Assembly (NCBI GenBank): GCA_016212515.1
Contig: JACRFZ010000098.1
Span: 1 to 38,718 of the forward strand
Direction: 5' to 3'
Length of the DNA: 38,718 nt
Source: Candidatus Melainabacteria bacterium
GTDB lineage: Bacteria > Cyanobacteriota > Vampirovibrionia > Obscuribacterales > Obscuribacteraceae
The notes under the pieces are model-generated. The model was not told the origin of the DNA. It worked only from the letters and a program-made list of their open reading frames with translations, and did not search any database. Positions within the stretch are counted from its first letter, which is position 1, and each line of letters opens with the position of its first letter. Positions 1 to 8,042 of the stretch are shown in pieces. The position numbers and the translations under genes are program-made.

Positions 1-115
1 ACCATAGTAATCGTCAACTGTGTCGAAAAGCAGGCAATGCTGTGGCAATACTGTGACAATAGCCGCTACACATGCACCTTACAGAAGCCCTACTAAATTC
101 CTGTCACCCATAGAC

Positions 116-1753
116 TTAACCCGAAGACGAAAGCACGCCGCCGCCGGCAAGAAGACACTCAAGGGTTTCATTGAAGGAACCAAGCACAGCCAGACACTGC
201 CCGGTGGCGCCATCAATTCGCCTGACCAGCTGCTTTCCAGCCCTTTCATAACCGGTTTCAATTGCCAGATAGCTACCGTCGGCAAAATCGAAATAGCGAA
301 GCATCGGCTTCTCACCGGCTTTAGCAAGGGGGGCAAACCTCTCAGCCAGACCACCGCCAGAAGCCTTGTGAGCAGAACTGTTCTCACCATCCACAAAGAC
401 TCTCACCACGGCTAGATCAGCAAAAGATCGAAACTTACCGGCACCAGGTCTGGAAAACTCGATGCCGTCATGGCGCAAATAAAAAGTATTCATTTCACCG
501 GGAACGGTAGTCGGCTGAGAGGAATTTGCTTCTTCCAGTCTTTTGCAGCCGGCACTGAAATCAGCGGGCAATAGGGGCGGCAAGAGGCGGCAACCTTCAG
601 GCACTGACTGCAGTGCCTTACCAAGCCCCGCCTCTCTTCTTACAGCCAGACCAAGTTTGGGACGCAAGGCCCCCTCACCGTTTTGCTCGATGCCGACAAA
701 GCCGCCTATCAACTGTAAATAATCGGTTCTATCCAGACACACCACTTTAAAAGGCACCGATGACAAACCGGAGGGTAAATCGCGGCTATTAACAGAAGGC
801 CCTTCTGCGTCACCGTAGAAGGAACCAGGATCAATTCCGATAGTGCTCGGCGGCAACTGCGGCTCCCAGTATAGATCTACGGCAAGCATCGGATTGCGAA
901 CGCTATATACACCGGTAAAGTGATTGCGAACATAAGGCACCAGCCTGGTGATCCAGCCGTTCATTTTATCCCAGCCATAAGCCTTTCGATTTTTGTAAAT
1001 ATGTTGCCAGTGCTTCAGATCAACATCACCCCTGGAAGCCCGCTCGAACTGATCAAGAATGGGACGCAAAGAACTGAGCCACCAGTCAAGATCGAAAGCA
1101 GCCAGAACCTCTACCTTCTGCCGAAGCCTCTGCCAGTCGGCAGTACTGCCTTCCAGAGTGATAGACGGAATACCGCATACACACATCATCTGATATTCAA
1201 AATAGGGCTCAAAGGCATCAAGAATAGTCAGGGCGCTTACAGTTCGTTCGAGGTCTCCGGTGGTGGAGAAATCTGCCACAAGCGCATCATATATGGTGCC
1301 GACTTCAGCTCGCAAAGAGCCGGCCATAGCATCGACCATGCCTGACCACTCATTCTCGGGAGAGCCGGGGAAATAGCCATCAAAAGTCACGACCAGAGTT
1401 TTTCGACCACTGTGTGAGACCAGGCGCGAACGGAGCGCCTCATGGTTATTGCGCACGTGCATGGCAAAACCCTGCAAAATCGTGGTCCAGATCATATCGG
1501 GAGAAAGGCAAAGAGGGCGATGCTCGGCAAAAGCAGTATGCACGGCGGCAATGAGCGGATGATAGGTTATAGCCCGCATGCAACTGCTGTTATAGCCGGT
1601 GCATGAAAGTATGGGCTCCCGAGGATGGGACTCGACTTCATTAAGCAAGGCGTTAATGCCTTCATAAGTCTTCCAGAGACCGACGGGCGCTGTCACCGGC
1701 TCCACTTCATCAACTTGAAAGGTTACCGAGTTTCCCAGCCTGGATACAGCCAT
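116..1753 (-). CDS. DUF4419 domain protein
   Basis: A 545-residue protein. The stretch of roughly residues 45-290 resembles the DUF4419 family: a segment around RPLCLSPDMIW (about residues 73-84) is followed by a helix with HVRNNHEALRSR and then a TLVV strand, the order I recall for that family. The biochemical function of the family is not known to me. I chose the ATG at 1753 because it follows a strong purine-rich Shine-Dalgarno (GGGGAGGGTGG). The longer frame opening with GTG at 1819 has no such site and would add a hydrophobic N-terminus. No signal peptide is apparent with the chosen start. It is divergent from the thioredoxin-like gene at 1968, so the 1754-1967 gap must hold both promoters. 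The family call rests on pattern memory, not a search. Confidence 0.75.
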   Translation of the reverse strand: MAVSRLGNSVTFQVDEVEPVTAPVGLWKTYEGINALLNEVESHPREPILSCTGYNSSCMRAITYHPLIAAVHTAFAEHRPLCLSPDMIWTTILQGFAMHVRNNHEALRSRLVSHSGRKTLVVTFDGYFPGSPENEWSGMVDAMAGSLRAEVGTIYDALVADFSTTGDLERTVSALTILDAFEPYFEYQMMCVCGIPSITLEGSTADWQRLRQKVEVLAAFDLDWWLSSLRPILDQFERASRGDVDLKHWQHIYKNRKAYGWDKMNGWITRLVPYVRNHFTGVYSVRNPMLAVDLYWEPQLPPSTIGIDPGSFYGDAEGPSVNSRDLPSGLSSVPFKVVCLDRTDYLQLIGGFVGIEQNGEGALRPKLGLAVRREAGLGKALQSVPEGCRLLPPLLPADFSAGCKRLEEANSSQPTTVPGEMNTFYLRHDGIEFSRPGAGKFRSFADLAVVRVFVDGENSSAHKASGGGLAERFAPLAKAGEKPMLRYFDFADGSYLAIETGYERAGKQLVRRIDGATGQCLAVLGSFNETLECLLAGGGVLSSSG

Positions 1754-1871
1754 TAGCCACCCTCCCCACCAGAGCATAGGCAATATACCCGCAACCGCCA
1801 TCTGTAATCCCCAGGGCACAGCCGCACCGAAATTCTAAGGGGTCGGTGGGCTTCCTGTGGGGTGGCCTAAT

Positions 1872-1889
1872 CCATAATTTCTCCATAAT
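1872..1889 (+). promoter_or_regulatory. CCATAAT direct repeat, possible operator
   Basis: In the divergent gap between the DUF4419 gene and the thioredoxin-like gene, CCATAAT occurs twice with an 11-bp period (1872 and 1883). Either copy could also serve as a CATAAT-type -10 element. The 11-bp period is typical of winged-helix response-regulator sites, but two copies of an AT-rich 7-mer are weak evidence. Confidence 0.2.
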
Positions 1890-1967
1890 CACCTGGCAAA
1901 CTGTTCTACATAGACAGCCACGTCGCCGGTAAAGGACGTAGTTACAATTTAGAGGAGTTCTCCGACC

Positions 1968-2957
1968 ATGAAATTGCCAATCTGGATCATTCTCTTTCTC
2001 GCCTTTCTCATGGCAAAAGGTGCTTCCGCCGCCGAAACGGCCCGGGCCATCGGCTGGATACCAACCTGGCAACAGGGACTGGAAGAAGCCAGGCTGAGCG
2101 GCAAGCCCATCATGCTCTATGCCGGTGCACCCAGTTGCAGCGGCGTGCCGGGCATCTGGTGACCGGGCAAACAACGTACAGACGGGAGTTACCTGTCTCA
2201 GCCCGAGGTTATTGACGCCTCCAGAAACTTTGTCTGCATAAGGCTTATGACCTATGAAAGCGAGAGCGAAGCCAAGGTTTTAAAGTCATACTGGCGCCCC
2301 GGTGCCGACCTGGAAAATACCCTTTTCACATTCTTAGATCCCTACGGCAGGCCCTTGATGCCCGGCACCCGCAGCCCCGGTTTCGTCTTCCAAGACCCTC
2401 GCCAGATGGCACTCAGTATGGATGAACTGGCCAGACGCTTCGGCGCGAGGGGCAAGACCGGCGAGACGCAAAACCTACCGGTGGTAGCTTCCGTGCGCCT
2501 GGCTTTAAATGTGGCGGCCGCCGACAAACAGCCCCTGGCTGTGGTGGTAAGCAATAGCTCCGCAGAGAGGCGCACGCTTGAGAAAAAGCTTTCACCCCTG
2601 GCCTGGAAGCAGGACTTGATGGGTCGCCTCACCTACGCATCCGGCAGCCTGAGCGAACTGAGAAATATAGCCGGCATCAGCCTGACCAAAGGCTATGTCT
2701 TTGTGCTGCCGGATGAATTCGGCACAAGTGGGCAGGTACTGGGGCAACTGACCGATACGGCCTCCCCGGCGGATCTGGAGCGGGCCCTCAAGTACACGCT
2801 CGACCAGCACAAACCCTCAACCCTCAGCCATCACGAGCACGTGCAGCTCGGTCACAGACAGGGTCTCAAATGGACTTCCGCCATACCCGTAACCGACCCA
2901 GGCTCCCTGCGCCATGAGCAGGAAATGCGCCTGAGACCGCCACCGGGACGGAACTAA
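1968..2957 (+). CDS. Exported thioredoxin-like protein with in-frame TGA at codon 65
   Basis: Starts at ATG 1968 after a good Shine-Dalgarno (AGAGGAG at 1951-1957). Residues 1-22 form a signal peptide with a hydrophobic core ending ASAA. The following W-x9-A-x2-SGKPIMLY segment is typical of thioredoxin-fold proteins, where a strand leads to the active-site loop, here APSCSGVPGIW with Cys57. Codon 65 is TGA (2160-2162). The same frame then runs without any other stop to TAA at 2957, giving 329 codons. The residues right after the TGA (PGK, then a conserved-looking PEVIDASRNFVCIRL) continue the thioredoxin-like fold, so this is one gene and not two. Either UGA is decoded (Cys, Sec or another residue) or the gene carries a recent nonsense mutation or sequencing error. 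A UCA-anticodon tRNA lies at 12163-12234. No CxxC is present. Cys90 is the next cysteine. Confidence 0.7.
2160..2205 (+). other. SECIS-like hairpin following the in-frame TGA
   Basis: Immediately 3' of the TGA, CGGGC (2164-2168) pairs with GCCCG (2201-2205). Inside that, AGACGGG (2180-2186) pairs with CCTGTCT (2192-2198) with one G-U, closing a five-base loop AGTTA (2187-2191). The loop starts 24 nt after the TGA, the upper stem has 7 bp and G is the second loop base. From what I know of bacterial SECIS elements, which have a short upper stem, a G in the first two loop positions and a loop roughly 16-37 nt after UGA, this fits. Random hairpins of this size are not rare, and no SelB or other Sec machinery is visible in the window. 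Confidence 0.4.
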
Positions 2958-3007
2958 TTTCAAAAACATCCTGTTTCCCATACCGCCGACCGACGGTAAC
3001 ATTACCC

Positions 3008-4876
3008 TCAGCCATAGCGCCTCACGCCCCGTTTCTGTAAATCCTCAAGCAACTGCTTAGATTGCTTGTCGGCATCGTCAGCGGCCGCGGTCTGACCGCT
3101 CTTGCGCAATAAACCGGCATACTGACCAAGGGCATCGGCAAAATTATAGGTATCCTTGCCGCCATACTTCTGAGCCACGAGCAGGGAGCGCTGCACCAGT
3201 GACAGTGCTTTATCCAAATTTCCCAACTGCTCGTGATGGGATGCCAGCGCCGTAAAGCCATTGGCCACGCTGACCTGAATATCACGGTTAAAACCATAGG
3301 CAACCATGTTGTTGACTAGCTGCTGCGCATCTTGATAGCGCTTCTCGGTTATATAAGCATCAAGCACTGTACGCACCTCGGCGCCGATATCACGGCAATC
3401 TTCCGGCACATTTTTCTCAAGCACGGTGGTAATCTCAAACCACTGACTCTTAGCCTCACCAGTGCGGCCGCTCTGCACATACATCTGCGCTAGCTTGTTG
3501 CGATAATTTACCAGTTGAAGACGATCTCGGGCACTTGAGGCCTCGCCGGCAATCAAGAGCAAGTACAACTTCTCGCGTGCAGGCACACTTCCCGACTGTT
3601 CCACCGCAGACTGCAAGTTTCGCAAATTGTGCGTCTGGTGCACACTATCAAAAGCAGCCAGTCTCGTCATTACCTTCTCGAGCTTATCAAACTGCCCGCT
3701 CTCAATGAAAAAGCGAGCCTGCATGGAAATAACGTTAGCCAAATAACCGGCATCGGCGTTGGTCCCCGGGCGCTCCGCCCACTGCAATAGCTGCCCATAG
3801 AGAGCTTCGGCTCTGGAACTATTGCCGGAGGCGATTAAATACCTGGAAATCTCACGCAAGCCATTATCGTAATATGAATAGCTATACTGATCGGCAAAAG
3901 AAAGTGAGCGCCCAAATAGCAATGCCACAGACTGGCTATCATTGACCTGGGCGAACTGTTTGCCAAGCTCAAGTAAGGAACGAAAAACACTGCCCCGATC
4001 ACATACCACAGCCTTAGCAAGAGCGCTATCAAGCTTGACTGCCGACTTGGCGGCCGACTCTGTCTTACCGCTTGCCAGCTCAAGGTAGGTCAACAAACTG
4101 AGAGTCGGAACCATGCTACTCAGTCCTGCCGTTCCCGCCTTCTCCTGTTCGGCAAGAGCCAGCACAGCCAGTTCCATAGCGGTAGAGGTATTGCCCGTCT
4201 CTTTCAAAACCTCGGCTAGCTGTGTACGGGCATCGGCAAGAGAAACCTGGTTGACCGGCTGCTTATTCTCAACTGCAAACAAGAGAGCGCGGTAGATAGG
4301 CTCGCAGGAGGCGAACTCTCGACGGCTCTTAAGGCTCTGGGCAAGGGAAGTCAGCCTGCTCAAGAAGGCTTGATCATCAAGCTGAGCCCTGTCAGTTTTG
4401 AGATTCTCAAGCACCGGCGTAAGCAATAAATTAGCTTCCTTCACCTTATTGCGATTGACAAGATCGCAAGCAGCCTCAAGCAGTGAACCGGAAAACGGCC
4501 GCCGGGCCGCCTGGGGCAACTTCTCGTAAATAGCTACCGCTCTTGGCAGCAAGAGCTTCAATTCACCATAGCGAGACTGCATGCGATAAAGCCTGGCAAG
4601 CTCAAGGGTGGCTTGCAGCACCTCTTCGGAATTAGCACCATATAAGACACCACTTTTCTCAATGGCGGCCTTGAGCATAATCTCAACCTCGGAAGCATCG
4701 TCGGTGTTGAGCATGTTCGACTGCACATATATCTGATTGAGCCGCGACCACATGGAATTAAGCTCGGGCGCGGCGGCACCGGCCTGCCCCAGAGCAGAAG
4801 GTACGGCAACCCCGATCAAGACCGATGCTGCCAGTAAAACGCTCAAACACCGTGTGCTTCTGCTGGTTCGAGGCAT
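3008..4876 (-). CDS. Exported TPR-repeat protein
   Basis: A 622-residue protein that starts with a signal peptide: basic TSRSTR, then hydrophobic LSVLLAASVLIGVAVPSALG with a likely cleavage site after SALGQA. The rest is almost wholly helical, in pairs of about 34-42 residues typical of tetratricopeptide repeats. Clear examples are near the N-terminus (EEVLQATLELARLYRMQSRY) and the C-terminus (GNLDKALSLVQRSLLVAQKY). I chose ATG 4876 because GGGTGA lies six bases upstream. The GTG at 4888 is the longer alternative. It probably acts as a periplasmic or surface scaffold, but no partner is evident. It ends in TGA followed by GGG TAA, a backup stop one codon later. Confidence 0.8.
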   Translation of the reverse strand: MPRTSRSTRCLSVLLAASVLIGVAVPSALGQAGAAAPELNSMWSRLNQIYVQSNMLNTDDASEVEIMLKAAIEKSGVLYGANSEEVLQATLELARLYRMQSRYGELKLLLPRAVAIYEKLPQAARRPFSGSLLEAACDLVNRNKVKEANLLLTPVLENLKTDRAQLDDQAFLSRLTSLAQSLKSRREFASCEPIYRALLFAVENKQPVNQVSLADARTQLAEVLKETGNTSTAMELAVLALAEQEKAGTAGLSSMVPTLSLLTYLELASGKTESAAKSAVKLDSALAKAVVCDRGSVFRSLLELGKQFAQVNDSQSVALLFGRSLSFADQYSYSYYDNGLREISRYLIASGNSSRAEALYGQLLQWAERPGTNADAGYLANVISMQARFFIESGQFDKLEKVMTRLAAFDSVHQTHNLRNLQSAVEQSGSVPAREKLYLLLIAGEASSARDRLQLVNYRNKLAQMYVQSGRTGEAKSQWFEITTVLEKNVPEDCRDIGAEVRTVLDAYITEKRYQDAQQLVNNMVAYGFNRDIQVSVANGFTALASHHEQLGNLDKALSLVQRSLLVAQKYGGKDTYNFADALGQYAGLLRKSGQTAAADDADKQSKQLLEDLQKRGVRRYG

Positions 4877-5006
4877 AAATTCACCCACATAGACAGTTTA
4901 ATATTGCATCTACATAAAAGTATCGATAACACCAGTTTTACCACAGCCCATGGCCGTGCACACCCATGTTTTCCCTGGAACTTCTCCCATCGGCAACGGT
5001 AGAAAT

Positions 5007-6317
5007 CTAAAGCCTGGAGGTAGCCCGCCCCCCGCTCTCCAACCAGCGCCTCGCCCCCTGCCCGGCGCAATAACCAGAGGCAAAACACCCCGAGAGCAGA
5101 TACCCGCCGGTAGGAGCTTCCCAATCAAGCATCTCCCCGGCCACAAAGATGCCGGGAAGAGCTTTGAGCATGAGATTCTCATCCAGATTGCCGAATGCCA
5201 CACCACCGGCGGTGCTAATTGACTCAGCCAGAGGTCTGGCCGAAAGCAACTTTATAGGCAAAGCTTTTACCGCTCTAGCAAGAGCAGCACTATCATTCAT
5301 CTCTTCCCGACTCAACACTTCATAGAGCAGCGCCGCCTTCAGACCGCTTATACCAAGGCTACTTTGCAAATGGCGAGAAAGAGAGCGCGACCCCCGCGGA
5401 CGCGCAAGATCTGCCTTAACACGCTCGCCACTGCGGGAAGGCAAGAGATCAAGAGTAAAAGTAGCCTGCCCGTGTACATTTATATAATCACGCAGCCGCC
5501 TGGAGAAAGTATAAATGAGACTGCCTTCAATGCCATAATCGCTGACAAGCAGCTCCCCCTCTTTCGTCTCCTTGCGACCATTAACATCAACAAAAGTGAG
5601 AGCCACCGACTTGAGCGGCGCACCGGCAAATTTCTCGCGCAGATGCGCGCTCCAGGCCACATCAAAGCCGCAGTTAGCACTCTGCCAGGGTGCAATCTCC
5701 ACCCCCCGCTCCGCAAGCCATGGCACCCAGGCGCCGGTAGAGCCCAGTTGGGGCCAACTGGCACCGCCCAGGGCCAAAATGGTAGCCGCCGGTCTAAGGG
5801 AAAATTCGCCACTAGAGTTAGCCATACGCAGAGAGCCATCGTCATTAAAACCGAGCCAGGGAGTGCTCACATGCAAACGCACCGAACCATTTTCACTATG
5901 ACGCAGGCGCTGCAACCAGGCCCGCAAAAGCGGTGCCGCTTTCATCTCTGAGGGAAAAACCCGACCGGAACTACCCACAAAAGTCTTGATGCCCAGACCG
6001 TGCACCCACTCTCGCAAAGCATCAGGCGGCAGCCGATCGAGCAGAGACTGCATTTCTTTGCGCCTGTCGCCGTAGCGACTGACAAAGGAACCATAAGGTT
6101 CGCTATGGGTGATATTCAAGCCCCCAAGTCCGGCCCGCAAGAACTTACGCCCCAAAGTGGGCATGGCATCATAGACATCAACTTCGAAGCCGCCGTCGGC
6201 AAGCACCTCGGCCGCCATCAGACCGGCGGGTCCGCCGCCGATAACGGCAATGGCCTTTTGTCGGCTCTCGCCTGCACTGGCTGAAATGGGCTGGTTACTA
6301 AGTTCACACTCTGGCAT
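5007..6317 (-). CDS. TIGR03862-type NAD(P)/FAD-dependent flavoprotein (HI0933/BaiN-like)
   Basis: A 436-residue flavoprotein. Residues 24-50 form a Rossmann FAD-binding motif (VIGGGPAG at 25-32, then an acidic VDVYDA). It continues with GRKFLRAGLGGLNITHSEP, the signature of the HI0933-like family. The PP4765-like branch (TIGR03862) is my best placement. The C-terminal GGVAFGNLDENLMLKALPGIFVAGEMLDWE is the second FAD contact region typical of these proteins. Substrate is unknown. Relatives have been linked to unsaturated-ketone or bile-acid reduction, but that cannot be transferred safely. The length is slightly above the family norm because of a polar N-terminal extension of about 20 residues. 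It starts at ATG 6317 and ends in TAG. Confidence 0.85.
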   Translation of the reverse strand: MPECELSNQPISASAGESRQKAIAVIGGGPAGLMAAEVLADGGFEVDVYDAMPTLGRKFLRAGLGGLNITHSEPYGSFVSRYGDRRKEMQSLLDRLPPDALREWVHGLGIKTFVGSSGRVFPSEMKAAPLLRAWLQRLRHSENGSVRLHVSTPWLGFNDDGSLRMANSSGEFSLRPAATILALGGASWPQLGSTGAWVPWLAERGVEIAPWQSANCGFDVAWSAHLREKFAGAPLKSVALTFVDVNGRKETKEGELLVSDYGIEGSLIYTFSRRLRDYINVHGQATFTLDLLPSRSGERVKADLARPRGSRSLSRHLQSSLGISGLKAALLYEVLSREEMNDSAALARAVKALPIKLLSARPLAESISTAGGVAFGNLDENLMLKALPGIFVAGEMLDWEAPTGGYLLSGCFASGYCAGQGARRWLESGGRATSRL

Positions 6318-6678
6318 CGTTACATTCTAACTCTTCCTCTTAGAAGACAAAAGAGATCCGCTCTAAGTCATGATTGATAAAAGGTTGGCAACCAACATAT
6401 GCGAAAGTGAAATTGCGTGCTATCCTGAAATGACTGTCGCGTGGAGGGTATGACCATGCTTAACCAGAAATTCTTCACAGGTTGCCTTTAGCAACTCACT
6501 ACTTATCATTCAGCAACCACTTGTCCTTGAGCGACAAAGGGTACTGAAGGCACAGCAGCGCCTGCATCTGTCAGAAGTGCAGCTCTTGCCGAGCGTGCCT
6601 TAGCTCTTTGCGCCCGTCATAAACAAGTGTCAACTAACTTGCGCGCGATGTTCATCTGCGCGCCATGGAGTATTGCTG
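6318..6678. promoter_or_regulatory. Divergent intergenic region with short inverted repeats
   Basis: This gap separates the flavoprotein from the HEAT-repeat gene at 6679 and must contain both promoters. I see no convincing -35/-10 pair. It contains several GTTG/CAAC inverted repeats: GGTTG-G-CAACC near 6383, and GTTGC-CTTTA-GCAAC at 6481-6495, the latter overlapping the stop of a tiny open frame at 6456-6491. The structure could act as an attenuator or operator, but nothing decisive is visible. Confidence 0.35.
6456..6491 (+). CDS. Possible 11-residue leader peptide
   Basis: ATG CTT AAC CAG AAA TTC TTC ACA GGT TGC CTT TAG encodes MLNQKFFTGCL. It is preceded at ideal spacing by GGAGGG (6443-6448), stronger than the ribosome site of the next gene. 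An in-frame ATG at 6450 lies too close to that site. The stop codon sits inside the small hairpin at 6481-6495. The peptide has no run of one amino acid that would suggest classical attenuation. It is 187 bases upstream of the HEAT-repeat gene at 6679. It could be chance. Confidence 0.25.
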   Translation: MLNQKFFTGCL

Positions 6679-8016
6679 ATGAAACCTAGAAAATTAACAA
6701 GGCGCCAGTTCGCTCGCGCCCTCAGACAGGGGCGCGGTGCCGCCTTCCTGCACGTGAAAGAATACGGAGACAAAGACAAAGGCATAAAAGAAGAGCTCTT
6801 AAATGCTTGCTTGAATAATTTGGTCTATGACCGTCAATGCGAGACCGAGAGGAGCGCCTGGCTGGCAAACATTATCGACCGCACGGGCTTCACCTCGGAA
6901 TATGTGACGGCTCTGCTTGCAGCTCTCGGGCAGGGAGAACACTCTGGAAAGGACCTGGAACAACAAATAAATCTCAGTCGACAGTTATTCGAGCGCGGAT
7001 ACTTTGAGTTCGCCGACATAATCGCGCCACTAACAAGGCAAAAGCCCCTGCCCTTCACCGCTCTGGAGGTAAGGTGCAGTCTCGTTGAAATGTTCGGTTT
7101 GCCTGGCTTTGCAAGAGCCGCTGAGCTTATGCTCGATGAGCAGGGCAGCCAGTGGGGCATCCACGATCTCTACGAATACACAGCCAATGCACTGGACTCT
7201 GAAGATTCGGTGCGCGAATACCTGGAAGCAAATGCCTCGAACAATTCAATGTTGACTGCCGTCATTAAGATCATTGACGAGGAAAAAGCTCGAAGCACTC
7301 ACGTCCATAGCAATGTTGAAGAGAATAAACCTGATCTAGCTGAGGTTCTGGAACAGATAGACAAGGAAACCACACTAGTCAGGTACCCGGGTTATTGTGT
7401 TAGATTCGGGAAAAGTGCAAGCCAGGAAGATCTCGAAACAATCCTGAACAGAATTGAGACAACAAGCAACGGAATCAAGCTAAATTGTTACCTGGCCGTT
7501 TTCTGGTGTCGAGCCCTGCCACGCCTACCGGAGAACAGCAGGGACCTGCTCAAGACAGACAACAAAACTCTCCACAGGGCATTGTGTCGGGCTCTAGGCA
7601 ATACCGGTTCGCTCCAGGTGAGAGAACTGGCACTGTCGATTCTCTTGGCGGGTGGTGCCGAGAACATCATTACGGCCATTAGAATTCTCGAAAAATCATG
7701 CACAGAGGATATCTGGCTAAGTTTATCGGCTCATCTAAGTAGTTTTAAAACACCGGAGCAAATTCACTCGGCAGGCTTAGCCATACGGAACATCTACTGG
7801 GACATGGATACCCATGTAGATCCCGGCCCACTGCTCTGGATATGCGAGCACACACCTTGCAGCTTCTGTCGTCAATCTGCTCTCACAAAATTGATGACTG
7901 AAGGGCTGGCACCAGAGTCAATTGTCTTTGAAGCACAATGGGATGCCAACTACGAAATGAGGTTTGCTGCTCGCGCCCATCTAGCCAACCAAACCCTGAA
8001 CTGCTCTGCAAACTAA
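6679..8016 (+). CDS. HEAT-repeat-like helical protein, unknown function
   Basis: A 445-residue soluble protein made of helix pairs with no signal peptide. It opens with a basic segment (KPRKLTRRQFARALRQGRG), and the middle and C-terminal parts resemble HEAT/ARM repeats (for example LHRALCRALGNTGSLQVRELALSIL, given here only as a landmark around residues 295-320). I chose ATG 6679 because GGAG lies at proper spacing. TTG at 6673 is the other possibility. It is followed after 26 bases by a second HEAT-rich gene, very likely in one transcript. I do not recognise a named family. HEAT proteins usually serve as scaffolds or in lyase/repair functions, and nothing here picks one. Confidence 0.7.
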   Translation: MKPRKLTRRQFARALRQGRGAAFLHVKEYGDKDKGIKEELLNACLNNLVYDRQCETERSAWLANIIDRTGFTSEYVTALLAALGQGEHSGKDLEQQINLSRQLFERGYFEFADIIAPLTRQKPLPFTALEVRCSLVEMFGLPGFARAAELMLDEQGSQWGIHDLYEYTANALDSEDSVREYLEANASNNSMLTAVIKIIDEEKARSTHVHSNVEENKPDLAEVLEQIDKETTLVRYPGYCVRFGKSASQEDLETILNRIETTSNGIKLNCYLAVFWCRALPRLPENSRDLLKTDNKTLHRALCRALGNTGSLQVRELALSILLAGGAENIITAIRILEKSCTEDIWLSLSAHLSSFKTPEQIHSAGLAIRNIYWDMDTHVDPGPLLWICEHTPCSFCRQSALTKLMTEGLAPESIVFEAQWDANYEMRFAARAHLANQTLNCSAN

Positions 8017-8042
8017 ATTGCAGCACCCTGGAGAATTTAACC

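Noticed and set aside
116..415. Plus-strand frame near the window start (20-415)
   Set aside because: It overlaps the C-terminal part of the DUF4419 gene on the other strand, which has far better support.
1968..2957. Two separate genes, a 64-residue peptide and a later 236-residue protein
   Set aside because: Both parts are in the same frame with no stop between except the single TGA, the sequence in between continues the fold, and the internal ATG at 2247 lacks a suitable context.
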